A stretch of 64,000 nt of DNA from Meconema thalassinum (GCA_946902985.2 OX336393.1:363798779-363862778), one strand, 5' to 3'; shown: positions 1-10,810, counted from the stretch's first letter. Program-made: numbers and translations. Notes: generated by a model not told the origin, from the letters alone.

Positions 1-295
1 ATATATTTCCACTTATAAAGGGCGTCGCTACATCGTCCATGATTTGTTCTCACCCGATTCAGTGTGGTTCAGATCTTACGCGGTGGATGATGTCCAGTAG
101 GAAGTTGTTCACCAGAAAAGATGTTGTGTAGGGAACTCTCTGTGGCAACTTTCCAGTGACTTCTCCATTCTTCTAAAGGGTAGAAATTCCCATCGGCCAA
201 AGCGACTGCATCACGCAAAGGTGGATGACGTAACTTGAGCCTCGGTATCTTGAGAGTGGGAATATCATCCTTAACAGGCAATTGAGGGCTCATTT
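1..295 (-). pseudogene. LINE ORF2 C-terminal remnant, runs off the left edge
   Basis: Read on the minus strand, this gives a proline- and tryptophan-containing stretch followed by LNRVRTNHGRCSDALYKWK. That resembles the NR(I/L)RTGHGRC...KWG signature near the C-terminus of insect non-LTR retrotransposon polyproteins, in the RNase H-like tail. A TGA replaces the tryptophan codon expected just before TTLNR, at about 66-68, so this is a decayed copy. The rest of the element lies left of the window. The family assignment rests on recall of this motif, not on an alignment. Confidence 0.55.
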
Positions 296-604
296 CCTGT
301 ACACTTGTATGAGAGCATTTGATCTTCTTAAATTAGGCGGCATTATACATGACAGAATTGGAAGCCAATACAGTGGTGTGAGCTGGATAGTACCAGATAT
401 TAATCGCATGCTAATTTTGTCATACTGTTCCCACAAGGTTATCATGGATTTGATTCATCAAATAAGATTGATTGATTGATTGAATAATGTTTAAGACGAA
501 ACATGATACAAATTTGCAATTTGTTTATCCCTAATGGCTCGAGCAAGCATTTTATAGAACAGAAATTGATGACATGAAATATAGATATATGTATTAGAAA
601 TTCA
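296..604. other. unassigned AT-rich spacer
   Basis: No coding signal was recognised. A short (TTGA)n run sits at about 464-481. The rest has no repeat match elsewhere in the window that I could see. Confidence 0.4.
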
Positions 605-1036
605 TTATTGACAGCCTTTGTCTGGTATGTGGTGGTCTATGGAAGTGAAACTTGGACTGTTGGCATAACAGAAAAGAGGAGAATAGAAGCATTTGAAATG
701 TGGTGTTACAGGAGAATGATGAAGATAAGATGGATATTTAGAGTAACATGACGAGGTAGTAAGACGAGTGAGAGAGAAGAGATGTTTCTGGCGACTGCTA
801 ATGAAGAGAATAGATAGGTTGGTAGGACACATACTAAGACACCCAGGAACAGCAAACTTAGTTATGGAAGGAAGGGTCGAGGATAAGAACTGTAGGGGTT
901 GACTAAGGTTAGAATATGTTAAAACGATTGCCTCAGATGTAGGATGCGGTAGCTATGTAGAAATGAAACGATTGGCTCACGACAAGGAGGCATGGAGTGC
1001 TGCATAAATCCAGTCAAAATATTGAAGACTCAAACA
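605..1036 (+). pseudogene. LINE 3' end (endonuclease-RT type), decayed
   Basis: Across frames this reads VVYGSETWTVG, then EKRRIEAFEMWCYRRMMKIRW, then LRRVREKRCFW-like residues and VGHILRHPG. It ends with EMKRLAHDKEAW and a stop. The YGSETWTL...EMWCYRRM block is the common C-terminal region of insect LINE polyproteins. Several frameshifts interrupt it. The 3' end has a (CAA)n tail at about 1028-1046, consistent with a LINE-type simple-repeat tail. The same family recurs at 58690-58835 (extreme 3' end) and around 59735-61060. Confidence 0.7.
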
Positions 1037-1199
1037 ACAACAACAATGGCACCCTGTCTTGACCATCCCCATAGGCTTGTAGCATATAATTCTGCATGAA
1101 CACAGATGTCAGTGTGATATTGATTCTGAGCACAGTCGGTTAGCATTTAAGGTAGATTAAATATGAGAGTCCTGCTTAAGTAAACGGTCCTCCTCATTG

Positions 1200-1660
1200 C
1201 AGTAAACCGGAAACTTCTTGAAGCCACGGGACATATTTCGTTATCGGAGAGGCGTGTTGCTGTATGGATTCAGTTGTCACCCTCTTTCCTAGTAGGATGG
1301 GGTCCGATTCGTAATTAATGCACGTGGGAAATCAAAATTGAGACAACACGTCCAATAGTTTGGTTTGGCTTCTACGTAATAATAATGGGGGCTATTGGAT
1401 TGCTAGCTACCGAGGACAATCTTCTAGCAAGATGGCGTGCGTTCCTTTGCCGCGAAGGCAGCACAACTTGCTTTTCACGGTGCAAGCCTCTACCCTGGCC
1501 TACTAAATCTCCAGAATTAATTCCCATAGATCACGTGTGGGACATGATGGTGTCTGACATCCAGACCAGCCCCGCATACGCTAAACATTGCTGCGAACTA
1601 GCGATAATATTCACCAGACATACATATAACGTTTGTACGACAGGTTACAGGTGAGATATC
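1200..1660 (+). pseudogene. Tc1-like transposase fragment
   Basis: An open frame at 1385-1654 contains LPWPTKSPELIPIDHVWDMM. This corresponds to the Tc1-family block LPWPARSPDLSPIEHVWDMM around the second and third catalytic acidic residues. Position 1 of the final acidic pair is D instead of the usual E (IDHVW versus IEHVW). Upstream sequence to about 1200 is probably more of the element but has no clean frame. No TIRs were found. It is a dead DNA-transposon relic. Confidence 0.6.
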
Positions 1661-1789
1661 CAACTTGGGTGGCCGCTCAGCACCATTATCACCATGTATT
1701 AAGCATATGGAAGTTTTAGGGTTTCATTGTTTTGACCATGATCACACACTTCCTTTCTTGTATGACAGCTGTAGAATACACATGTGATT

Positions 1790-2340
1790 GTCGGGCTGAG
1801 TGATGCAGTCGAATAAGCGTACAAATCTCAAGATTGCAAGTTCGTTCCTGACTCAGTAGATTTTCTAACAACCCTTGAAAATCCAAAGCCTGCTTCCAGT
1901 CGACCGAAGGGGTCAGGGAATGGAATGAATTAAGCCCCTATCTAGCGGCGAGGATATGAACTGTGCCGGCTGCCGAAGCCTGTCGCACTCCCCTGGGGCA
2001 ATTATTAAATGAATAACAGATGAAATGAAATGATAGTGGAGTGTGTTGATGGAATGAAATGGTGACAGGGAAAACCGAAGTACCCGGAGAAAAACATGTC
2101 TGCCTCCGCTTTGTCCAGCACAAATCGCACATGAGTGACTGGGTTTTGAACCACAGACCCAGCGCAGCGGTGAGAGGCCGGCGTGCTGCCGCCTAAGCCA
2201 CAGAGGCTCTGTTCTAACAACCCTTCAAGGGTGAAATTTTGGCACTGTGGAGTCTCTAAAGCCAAAGCAGCAAAAAAGGTCATTAAAACACCTAACATAA
2301 AAATAATAGACTAATCATAATAATAATAATAATAATTTTT
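1790..2340 (+). repeat. tRNA-headed SINE family 2 copy, split by a SINE-1 insertion
   Basis: The right part (2212-2340) carries the family-2 signature: a CTT-AAGGG dyad, AAATTTTGGCAC, GTCTCTAAA and a terminal (ATA)n run, matching 6890-7003 and 18905-19005. The left part (1790-1876) keeps a degraded tRNA-like head and the TAGATTT block. The two halves are separated by a SINE-1 copy at 1877-2211. Confidence 0.6.
1877..2211 (-). repeat. SINE family 1 copy with 14-bp target-site duplication
   Basis: On the minus strand this begins GAGCCTCTGTGGCTTAGGCG with an internal RNA polymerase III A box (TGGCTTAGGCGG). A diverged B box follows (GGTTCAAAACC). The body and 3' end match 9984-10315. It is flanked by direct repeats TTCTAACAACCCTT at 1863-1876 and 2212-2225, which fix both boundaries and show target-primed retroposition into an older SINE-2. 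Confidence 0.85.
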
Positions 2341-2439
2341 ATTATTGTGTATTTTTGACATCATAATCACGGCAAATTCCCGTTTACATTTTAAGTTATA
2401 GTCTGGTTCGGCCTTAGCAAGGAACCATCTGTACTGAAA

Positions 2440-2948
2440 TATAATGTATGTAAATTACACTGTACAGGAGCCTCACAGTACATTAATTTCGTGCCCGCAC
2501 GCTTCACTAGTCTCCTTCATTTCTTGGGTGAGCTAATTTTCCAACTGAGTCATCTTCAAGACTTGCTTAGTTGTGGACCGGAGTATTTTCACCAAGAAAC
2601 TTCCTAACAATATGGCAGGTGTGTAACAGAACTGCCTTCTGAGTTCAATATATACCTGCGGATTCAGATTCAATACTACTGTGGAGGGTTTTGGGTAAAA
2701 GACCAGTACATGACACAATTATTGGGATTGTAGTCACCGACTCATGTTTCCACAACTGCTTTATCTCAATTGCCAGCCAGCTATGTGTACTAAGTTATCT
2801 TATAGCAGCTGTTGTTTGGATGTTTTTTGTGTTAGAACATGCAATATCTATCAATAATATCTCTCGGTGTTCTTTATTGATGACAATGGTATCTGGCCGG
2901 TTGTTACTGACGGCAACATCTGTCACAACTTCTCTGTCCCAGTGGAGC

Positions 2949-2955
<7 letters not shown>
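2440..2955 (-). pseudogene. LINE ORF2 C-terminal domain, decayed
   Basis: The minus strand reads VVTDVAVSNNRPDTIVINK, then LLIDIACSNTKNIQTT, then LAIEIKQLWKHESVTTIPII. It continues SCTGLLPKTLHSS and AVLLHTCHIVRKFLGE. This order (RPDIV, IDIA.P, LA.EI..LW, PII.S..G..PK.L, LL.T..I.RKFL) is typical of the C-terminal region of certain insect and animal LINE polyproteins. At least three in-frame stops (for example after AAIR and after AGIY) show it is dead. A (TTA)n microsatellite at 2951-2986 abuts its upstream end. Confidence 0.65.
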
Positions 2956-2985
<30 letters not shown>

Positions 2986-3019
2986 GATAGAAACTCTGCA
3001 TGCAATAGCAATTAAAACT

Positions 3020-3105
3020 GGTCTTTTCATCTTATTATATATTACGCTATCGTGTATGTTTCACAAAACTCAAGCTCCTAAATCAGAGGGAGTGTGAAGG
3101 TGCGG
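3020..3105. repeat. short repeat, second copy at 8620-8690
   Basis: The string TTTCACAAAACTCAAGCTC, followed by AAATCAGAGGGAGTG, recurs nearly unchanged at 8641-8673. The parent element is not identified. In both places it lies next to microsatellites. Confidence 0.5.
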
Positions 3106-3215
3106 TTTGTACCAAAATCTTCCAATTGTCTCAGTAGTACAGGAAAAATCTTTCATTTCTTGAAACGCCAACGGAAATAAATGTATTTGTTTGTAAAGTG
3201 ATCTCTATATATATA

Positions 3216-3316
3216 AAAAGGAAAGTTTGTCTGTTTTTTCTGAATTTCCACGGAAATTTGCGATATTTGCGCGTTTCAGACTGTTTTATGATGGTTGCGC
3301 GCAAAAATAATTTTTT

Positions 3317-3347
<31 letters not shown>

Positions 3348-4520
3348 GGACAATTTTTTGTGTCCTTATAACTCGAGAACGGCTGAGTGGATCAACGTAA
3401 AATTTGATACAGATATCCTTCAGAGGCACGACACCAATCATTGATGAATCTCTTCTCCGTACCTCTCATAAAAGGGGCCCTACCCCCTTAAAATACATGC
3501 TGAAATAGGCGTAGAAGGGTGAAACAAAGCTCATATTCAGCCCCTCAATGTGAGAAACCAAATTTTAAGGCCCTAAAACCAACAGTTTTTGAGATATTCC
3601 CAGAAAACTAATTTCACTTAATAAATTAGTGAAAGAATGCATGCCGGTAACCATGGCAACTGAATCTCAGAGATCCATCTATTTCTGTAAGACGCAATGC
3701 AATTCCAATTATTACATTACTGTGAAGGTTTGCAAACGGCTATAAGGTTATAACGGATCCAAATTAAGCTGAAATATTCATCAATACATACAATGCGCTT
3801 AAGGGGTCAAGGGGTACTCTAGAATTTTTTCACGCGATTTACACGTGCGGGTATGGTATGGAAGGTCTATTATAGCCTATCCCTATCCCCATATTGTTAT
3901 ATTATTATTATTACTATTATTTTAATTCTTATCAATATTATGGCGTACAACGACGAGACGAACTCATTTTCAAACCCTTGGTGTCAGAAACAAAACTCGG
4001 GGCCCCTTAAGAGCCGTTAAGGGTCCCCGAAAACTATATTTTAAGGCTCTAAACGCAACAGTTTCTTAGCTATTCCCAGAAAACTAATTTCATTTAATAA
4101 ACTAAAGAAGGAATGCAAGCCACCTAACCATGACAAAAGTATCTCAAGAGGTGGCATCCAACTTTCCATCTATTTCTGGAATAAGTAATGCCACTCCATT
4201 TATTTCATTTCTCATTTAATAAACTAAAGAAGGAATGCAAGCCACTAACCATGACAAAAGTATCTCAAGAGGTGGCATCCAACTTTCCATCTATTTCTGG
4301 AATAAGTAATGCCACTCCATTTATTACATTTCTGTGAAAGGTTGCAAATGGCTAAAAAATTATCACGGAACCAACTAAAACTGAAAAATTCATCAATGCG
4401 CTTAAGGGGTTCAAGGAGTACCCTAGATTTTTTTCACACGACTTACACGTGCGATATGTCGTACAGAAGGTCTATTATATCTCCAAATAGCAACATTATT
4501 TTCAAAAATTCCTGATTTGA
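3216..4520 (+). repeat. long non-coding repeat with (TGTC)n near its start
   Basis: It opens with a (GTCT)n tract at about 3319-3350. A block similar to 'CTCGAGAACGGCTGAGTGGA', which recalls the 'TAAACGGCTG(G/C)AGCGATT' block of repeat families A and B, follows. No coding frame was seen. It contains a near-perfect tandem duplication at 4091-4333 and a third diverged unit around 3610-3730. Blocks with 'AAGGGGTCAAGG.GTACTCTAG' recur at 3796 and 4403. It is probably a non-autonomous element related to families A and B. Confidence 0.5.
4091..4333. repeat. two-copy tandem repeat, unit about 122 bp
   Basis: The unit starting CATTTAATAAACTAAAGAAG at 4091 is repeated from 4213 with only a few differences (CCACCTAACC versus CCACTAACC; TTATTTCATT versus TTATTACATT). 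A more diverged third unit begins near 3613. Confidence 0.85.
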
Positions 4521-5090
4521 AATAGTAGACTGTTTTTTGCTGATTTTAGGAATTTGGGCCATTGGAGGCTAAAGAAAACTGAATTTTCATACACCACAAG
4601 CCTTTATAATTTATAAAAGGGGTCTTCCTGTAGTTGGGCACTTGACACAACGGTTAGGGTCAGTTCGTATGTGACGTGTATTGCGATTCGTCTACGAGGT
4701 TTTCAATTTTATTTTCACGCCAGGAAGAACACGTTAGGTAAATTTAGTTTGAGAGCACATTTTAGCTAATCATTTTTCTTTGCCAACAAACAGGTTCCAA
4801 GCCCCTAAACATTGCAACAGTAGATCAATTGGTAACATCTGGTTATTAATACCGAAGACCGTTCGAAGAATGGGTACTTCTGCTAGTTTTAAACATATAG
4901 ACAAGACGATAGCCCCTGGCAAATCTGTTCCGCTTATGGCCCGTATAGCATTAGAGCTAGGCGGGTAGTCTGTACACATGGGGCGCACATAACCCATTAT
5001 GCGAGACTTTTCCCACGGTTCCGCTAGTTTTATATGTAAAGAACTTAATATATTGAATATAGACACAATAAGGAAAAGTATTTAACAACA
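4521..5090. other. unassigned spacer
   Basis: Short open frames occur here, such as those around 4770-5066, but with no recognisable domain. No repeat match was noticed. Confidence 0.35.
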
Positions 5091-5094
5091 CAAC

Positions 5095-5475
5095 ACGCTC
5101 ACATTCAATGACTTGACAAATTTGAATACTTTGGTGACTGGATACAGTCAAATGGACTCGGTAACAGAACATGCAAGGATAGATTGAAGAATATGGAAAT
5201 AGCCTATCTGCTGTAAACTTACTCCCACCCATTACAACCAAAGATCGATATTGTTCCAAGCAAAAATCAAACAATATAACATTGTCATTAAACCAGAGGT
5301 ATTATATGGATCAGAATGCTTGACATTGAACAAAAGGGGAGAATAAGTTGAACTGAAAAATTGAATCAAACATTCTTAGAACATTTTCGGCCCCCAAAGG
5401 AGTATTTGGATGAAGAGGAAAAATTATGACCTTTACAGAAATTAATGTTACGGTACAATTAAAATGTTGGATGGC
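5095..5475 (+). pseudogene. LINE ORF2 fragment (FEYFGDWIQ...VLYGSEC block)
   Basis: The plus strand reads FEYFGDWIQSNGL, then NRTCKDRLKNMEIAYLL. After interruptions it continues with IKPEVLYGSECLTLNKRGE-like residues and EYLDEEEKL. This is the post-RT region of a LINE, where 'FKYLG..I..NG' precedes 'YGSE.W'. Multiple stops and frameshifts are present. The family matches the better-preserved C-terminal copy at 57640-58200 (MVIKPEVHYASETLAL). Confidence 0.6.
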
Positions 5476-5483
5476 TGTTTCCT

Positions 5484-5775
5484 CAGTTTAGAGGCTGCAA
5501 CAACGCGGTCATGTACTTTGGGTGTGTGTAGTATCTGTATGATAACCGGTGTTAATTGCAATGGCTGTGTTAGTGTGTGTTATCTGTAATTCAGGTAAGA
5601 ACTTCACGATCAATTTCAAGTATTTCCTACTTTTTCTACCAAATGCTACCGTCAACGACACCTAGCTGCGAACTTGGTTGCTAGATTTCACCGCAACCAA
5701 CACCTGGTGACGAACGTTGGAACTTAATAGAGCGTTAATCAAATCTAACCTACAAATTTAGCTACACACAATTGT
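5484..5775 (-). repeat. SINE family 3 fragment (tail and body)
   Basis: It matches 20694-21015 and 27505-27815. Shared blocks are the 'TTTAG.GGCT.C.ACAACG.GGTCATGTA' tail, 'TGATAACCGGTGTTAATTG', and the 'CCTACAAATTTAGC' body. The tRNA-like head is missing, so this is a truncated copy. Confidence 0.65.
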
Positions 5776-5833
5776 ATATTATAATTAAGAGGGAGGAATT
5801 CCGGCGACAGATCAATTCTTAAAGTTTACAAGT

Positions 5834-5960
5834 GCAACGTCGACCTAAGAGGGTGATGCCGGAGGAACAAAGACAGACAATCAGCCAACGTATGAGGAAG
5901 TTCTGGGAAGAAGAGAAAAAGGAAACTGTTGTACCACAGTCTTCGATTGTAAGCGGTAAT
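5834..5960 (+). pseudogene. possible LINE C-terminal tail
   Basis: The frame reads QRRPKRVMPEEQRQTISQRM followed by RKFWEEEKKE. This resembles the Lys/Arg-rich 'W(S/T)EERK..(F/L)S.RMK.YW' tail that ends the LINE copy at 58115-58190. The following (TTA)n at about 5996-6013 could be a LINE tail. A small host exon cannot be excluded, but the continuing frame has no other recognisable content. Confidence 0.35.
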
Positions 5961-6755
5961 TGGCCAAATTCTTTAATAAGTATTCTAAAAATTGTATTAT
6001 TATTATTATTATTTTTTATCCTTCTTCTTATTATTATTATTAGCCTGCAAATATGTGAATTCGCACTTTGTTCTGTATATTTTGATGGCGCCATGTGTGT
6101 ACAGTTGCTAGCGGGTGTGAGGGAGTTGAAGGCGACTTGCGGTGATGAAGAGGCTGCAATAATCATAATCTGTGCTCGCTGCTGTCTCTCCTAGCAGCTG
6201 ACTCGAGCTTAGCTCCCCTTAACCAGCCGTAATGTGTTGCTAAGTGATGTTCTCTGTACTCTCATAAGTCACCAGTCTGATGTGCCTCATTCTCATTCTG
6301 GGCTCTCTTGCTTAACTCCTCAACTGCGTTACTTCACTTCCCAACTAAATGTCAAAACGCCCGTTTGTTTAGGAATGTTTGGCAAAGAGGACATTGCCTA
6401 TTTTAATAGACTATATACATTCAAATGGTGTCTGTCTGTCGTTCTGTTAATTTTTCATGCATAAACTACCCAAACAAATTTACCGGAAAGTTTGCTTGAA
6501 CTTAGTTGTATATCAAGAAGAAACAAGTTGTTCAGTAAAGAACATAGAGCCTACTTTCTCCTAAATGTAGGAGTATAGCTATAACTCGTTGTTTTTATCA
6601 AAGAGAATAATATAATCATTTCTTGGTTGAAGACCATAGAAACTATTTACCTCTACCAAACACCACAACCTCGAAAAAAACTGCTACCATCATTGAAGAA
6701 AGAAAGCTAAGAAGTATCTCAAGAATGTTATGGATATGGAGACATAATCGACCGG
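5961..6755. other. unassigned spacer with ATT microsatellites
   Basis: It contains (TTA)n runs at about 5996-6040. Short frames (6234-6464, 6623-6889) have no recognisable domain, and the second overlaps the following SINE. Confidence 0.35.
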
Positions 6756-6756
6756 A

Positions 6757-6968
6757 CTGGCCGCGTTGCTCAGCGGTAACGTTCTCGCTTGCTGGGCCCA
6801 TGGTTGCAGCTTCGTATGATGCAGTCAGCTGGCATTTGAGGGTGCACAAATGCAAGGGAGCCGTGTCAGTAGATTTACTGGCACGTTAAAGTTCCCCTTC
6901 GGGGCAAAATTCTGGCACCCCGGCGTCTCTAAAAGCAACAGTAGTTAAAAGGAACGTAAAACCAATAA

Positions 6969-7003
<35 letters not shown>
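6757..7003 (+). repeat. SINE family 2 copy
   Basis: A tRNA-like head with an A-box-like TTGCTCAGCGG is followed by the family body: AGCTGGCATTTGAGGGTGC, GGAGCCGTGTCAGTAGATTT, then CTTCGGGGCAAAATTCTGG. 'AAAAGGAACGTAAAACCAAT' and a (TTA)n tail at about 6968-7003 close it. The B box is degraded. Compare the cleaner copy at 18797. Confidence 0.85.
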
Positions 7004-7004
<1 letters not shown>

Positions 7005-7724
7005 ATAATCGACCTGACGTGGGCAACAACCAACTTTGAGTTCAGGCATGTGTTTACACGTCTGGCTGTTCATGGCTTTCACAACCCTAATTGAATTAAC
7101 AAATCTTTCCATGACCCTACAGAGACGTGTGTATACCAACTATGTGGATATTTTCGATTGCTATTTGGCTTCAATAAAAGTATTAATTCATATCCTGAAC
7201 TAGCACCAACGGCTAGAGTTCAGGTACTATGTGAAATCATTTTGTTCTTTACTTCAAATAACATTTTCAAATAACGCACAATAGGCTGTTACAAACCCTT
7301 TAAAATAAAAAGTAAAAATTTATCGTAGTATCATCTTGTCATTCTTCAAATTCGATGCGTATAGAATTCCAATGGTATGCTAATCAATGGAGTCCCACGT
7401 AGACCAGTCGTGGCATCTAGTGGAGAAGTATCAAACAAGATAATCCTAACAGTGCGAGTGCATTCTAGAGGCCATAAAAATAAACTTATCAATAAAATCT
7501 GTAAGTTAATCTGCAGGCCGGCGTGCAGTTCGCCACCAGTTGGCCATGGTAATTCACTTTTTTGCTGCTAGATTTCTCGTACAAAGCTGCTGGCGAATTT
7601 TGTTTTAATTAAATATATATTTCCCATGGTAGTATGCACAATATAACGCTTAATTTTAAAACGTCTGAGTCATTACAAAACAATAAATACAAAACATTTC
7701 AAGCAAAAATCCTAACTCTGATGG
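7004..7724. other. unassigned spacer
   Basis: No supported gene or repeat was recognised in this AT-rich stretch. Confidence 0.35.
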
Positions 7725-7790
7725 GGTTTGAACCATAGCAATAAGAATGATAGGCCAACGCTCTACCACGGAGCCAAACGTGCCAACGAA
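7725..7790 (-). repeat. tRNA-like SINE head
   Basis: The minus strand gives TTTGGCTCCGTGGTAGAGCG (A box) and GGTTCAAACCCC (B box) with tRNA-like spacing. The acceptor stem does not pair and an AT-rich flank follows, so I read it as a SINE head or tRNA relic rather than a working tRNA. Confidence 0.45.
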
Positions 7791-7959
7791 CGTAGTTCGA
7801 TATTAAATGAGTTACATAGAACGTGTTAGCAAATATGATTTAGACTAAACGATTTCATCAGTGAGGTATATTATTTATATATGAAGCATTTCATACAACG
7901 TTTATTTATTTCGTATCAGTACGCTATATTGCATGCAGTACTCAAATTAGTGAAATATA

Positions 7960-8481
7960 AGTCAGGCACAAGATATCCGCTGCCATCTTGCCTTGTAACT
8001 GAGACGGCTCAGCTTTTTAAAATCACTTCTGCACTATAGTATTACAAAATAAACTTTTAATTTCGAACGTGCCTCTCTTCCTTTAGAACAGTTAAAACGA
8101 TTCTCGGCTCGATAATCGGAACTGGTGGGTCCATGATATGGATTATAAAGTTTGCATAATTAGCACAGCCGCCATCCTGAAATGGTACGGCGGATGACTA
8201 GTTTGGTCACAAGACGCGTCCTACATGAAGGTATATTTTTTTTACCAAATTTGGTAAAGATCGGATGATTTGGTTAGTCGTTATTTGATTTTACGTTTTG
8301 AAAGTTTGAGTGGCCGCCATTCAGTATGGTAAAGATGGTGGCGATACAAAACATGACACTGAGGTGCCCTTTGCTATTTCTACCTCTGTACCAAATTTCG
8401 TTCAATTCGGTTTCACGGTGTTTGAATTGATAGGCGGGGGGGGGGGGGGGGGCAGACATTCAAGAGTACACACACACTCAC

Positions 8482-8512
<31 letters not shown>

Positions 8513-8600
8513 ACAGACACACACAATTTTTGCCCCTGTGTAGATCTCATAAGTCTACTTTCATTTTTTGCAAAAATCGAAAGTAGGCTAAAAATAGGAC
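7960..8600 (-). repeat. repeat family B-type copy, minus strand
   Basis: GCCGCCAT landmarks occur at 8172 and 8317 (ccat start; 145 bp apart), with a weaker one at 7983. The copy ends with an (AC)n tract, 'AGATCTCATAAGTCTACTTT', a TTTTTGCAAAAA dyad and TAGGCTAAAAA. This is the inverse of the start of family A and B copies at 28938, 38031 and 53040. A 16-nt poly-G run lies at about 8437-8452. Confidence 0.6.
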
Positions 8601-8780
8601 TGTTGGCGTTTAGTAATTATCCTATATCTATAACTGAATGTTTCACAAAACTCAAGCTCTTAAACCAGAGGGAGTGATAATTGTATTGGCAGAGTCTGAA
8701 ACCAAACCCGGGCCTCCACAGAGACGACCAAAAGTGCTAGCCAGTCCGCAACGAGGCGTACAACTAGGGATAAACAAGAA

Positions 8781-9250
8781 GGTATATTAAAACTCAGCAA
8801 TTTTTCAAGGTTTATGCAGTGTCTTGTGTGGGATTACGCCTAGGAACCCCAAGCTGGCTCATCAGTGAGCTCTTGGTGTCTGTTTCGGACCCCCACAGAT
8901 GTAGCGTACTGCGTGCTTCCTTCCTTCTTATGAAGCGCACCTACACTTCTTTACTGCGAGAGCTAAAAGCTCAAGCAGCTTTCCACCTCCCTTTGAAGGC
9001 TTCCAAAGAAAGATGGTATATGCATAGGGAGATGAAAGGCTGCTTGAGCTATTAGCCCTCGCAGTGAAGAAGTGCAGGTGCACTTCATAAGAGGGGAGGT
9101 GGCAGGCAGTTCGCTGCTCCTGTGGGGGTCTGATGAGCCAGCTTGGTGTTCCTAGGCGAAACACCACACAAGACACGGCATAAACCTAGAAAAATTGCTG
9201 ATTTTTAATTCAATGTCCGTGGAAGCAAATATACCATCTTCTTAAGAAGG
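8781..9250. mobile_element. fold-back element with arms of about 190 bp
   Basis: The left arm (about 8788-8990) and right arm (about 9026-9224) are inverted copies. Left 'GTGTCTTGTGTGGGATTACG' mirrors right 'CACCACACAAGACAC'. The left motif 'TTATGAAGCGCACCTACACT' mirrors 'TGCAGGTGCACTTCATAAG'. A spacer of about 40 bp separates them. No coding capacity was found. Single-arm relatives lie at 34533-34701 and 56035-56240, so the dimer looks like a tail-to-tail duplication of a short repeat. Confidence 0.75.
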
Positions 9251-9965
9251 TATATTTCTCAGCAAAATGCACATCTAAAACCACATAGGCTACTTTAAAT
9301 TTTGTCCTTTTCCGAGTCTTTTTTTTACCCACGCTAACAAAGTGATATCTCCCCCGTGTGAAAATCAAGTGCAGCAATCCATCTTCCGGTTACTCCTTAG
9401 GGAAGTGTAAGTTTTCTACGGTGAAAGCGAAGTATCGACTGAAACTTTGGTATTTGGTCCCGCGATGTTTCTGCGAATGTAATATTGCTTACTTTGTTGA
9501 GTGACGGGAAGATAGCAGATGTATTGGTGTGGGGAAGTTGTGCGAGTTCCCACAGCTAAGGGATATGACAGGCAGGCGGACCGGCCGATTGGAGCACAGA
9601 GTGCAATGTGTTGTCGACAAGATAAGTCCCATGTCGTGGCGTGGGCCACACTATTTCTCGCTTTCAGCTCTGTTCTGTATTATTCAGTTTCCATTGTGCT
9701 TTGAGCCATGTTCTCGCAGAATCCTGCTTGCTACTCTATTATTATATGTCATACGTGAGAAATATTGAGATGTCGGAGGATTTTGGTTTCATTCCAATAG
9801 TAAGTTGTGGAACAATAGTCAACACACCAGTCTCGGATACGATATTTAGGTTAACTTACATCTAATATTGTGTCTCTCAGTCGGTCTACAGACAATCGTC
9901 CCAATTACTGGAATATGTGAAAAAAAAAACCTGAAATAAATCACATGTGATTAAGATTTATATAT
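9251..9965. other. unassigned spacer
   Basis: Overlapping short frames on both strands (9416-9865) carry no recognisable domain. No repeat was recognised. Confidence 0.35.
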
Positions 9966-9983
9966 TGTATATTACTACGAACT

Positions 9984-10315
9984 AAGCCTCCGTGGCTTAG
10001 GCGGCAGCACGCCGGCCTCTTACCGCTGGGTCCGTGGTTCAAATCCCGGTCACTCTATGTGAGATCTGTGCTGGACAAAACGGAGGCAGACAGGTTTTTC
10101 TCCGGGTACTCCGGTTTTCCCTGTCAAAATTTCATTCCAGCAACACTCTCCACTATCATTTCATTTCATCTGTCATTCATTTAATCATTGCCCCAGGGGA
10201 GTGCGTCAGGCCTCGGCAGCCGGCACAGTTCATATCCTCGCCGCTAGATGGGGGCTTCATTCATTCCATTTCCTGACCTGGTCGGAGACTGGAAGCAGGC
10301 TGTGGATTTTCATTC
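9984..10315 (+). repeat. SINE family 1 reference copy with 15-bp TSD
   Basis: The head GCCTCCGTGGCTTAGGCGG contains a polymerase III A box. GGTTCAAATCC is an intact B box about 40 bp downstream. The body runs to TGGATTTTCATTC. It is flanked by ATATTACTACGAACT at 9969-9983 and 10316-10330, an exact 15-bp target-site duplication. Copies lie at 1877-2211 and 32307-32643, both reversed. It is about 332 bp long, has no coding frame, and would depend on a LINE in trans. Confidence 0.92.
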
Positions 10316-10330
10316 ATATTACTACGAACT

Positions 10331-10431
10331 ATTGAAGGAGAAGATGAAGATGAAGCAGAAGAAGAAGAAGAAAAGGAGGAAGAGGAAGAAGAAGAAGAGG
10401 AATAAGAGAAGAAGATAATAATAATAATAAT
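10331..10431. repeat. GAA/GAAGAG purine microsatellite
   Basis: An imperfect (GAA)n/(GAAGAG)n purine run fills about 10333-10415 and passes into (AAT)n just before a SINE-6 copy. Confidence 0.9.
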
Positions 10432-10810
10432 ATCGTATGGCCTCAGGTGCCGGGTGCTAACTATGTTATTTGACACCCAGAAGGTAGCTTGCATGTCGAA
10501 TTTCGTTGTTCCTTGAATCACTATGAAAGTCAAGGAGGTTAGATAATTATCTAAGCTCCTTGAACACTATAGCGCTTTCTAGTAGAGAAATGAGGAACTT
10601 TGGTGTTGGCGGAAACTCCCGGGATTAATTTTGCCATTATGAACACGGCCTACTGAATTCAAATGGGTTCTTTGACATGCCAACATCGTATGTCATGTGT
10701 GTCCAAATTTTTGCCGCCTTTCAAAAATCACTTGCCACGGCCAGGAGCGAACCTGCTAGCTTGGGGTTAGTAGACCGACACGTTAACCACTCACCCACCG
10801 TGGCAAGCTA
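10432..10810 (-). repeat. SINE family 6 copy
   Basis: On the minus strand the head is TAGCTTGCCACGGTGGGTGA. It contains an A-box-like TGGGTGAGTGG and a B-box-like GGTTCGCTCC. The body includes 'GGCGGCAAAAATTTGGACAC' and 'CATTTGAATTCAGTAGGCC'. Copies lie at 30745-31094 and 60428-60805. The 3' side in every copy is 'CGTATGGCCTC' or its variant next to (AAT)n. Confidence 0.8.

Noticed and set aside
2691..2987. Frames ending in long Tyr or Leu runs
   Set aside because: The runs are translations of (TTA)n microsatellites. The sequence is a reversed LINE remnant.
5832..6194. Possible small host gene of 120 aa
   Set aside because: Only the first 40 residues look protein-like, and these resemble a LINE tail. 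The rest is a microsatellite translation.
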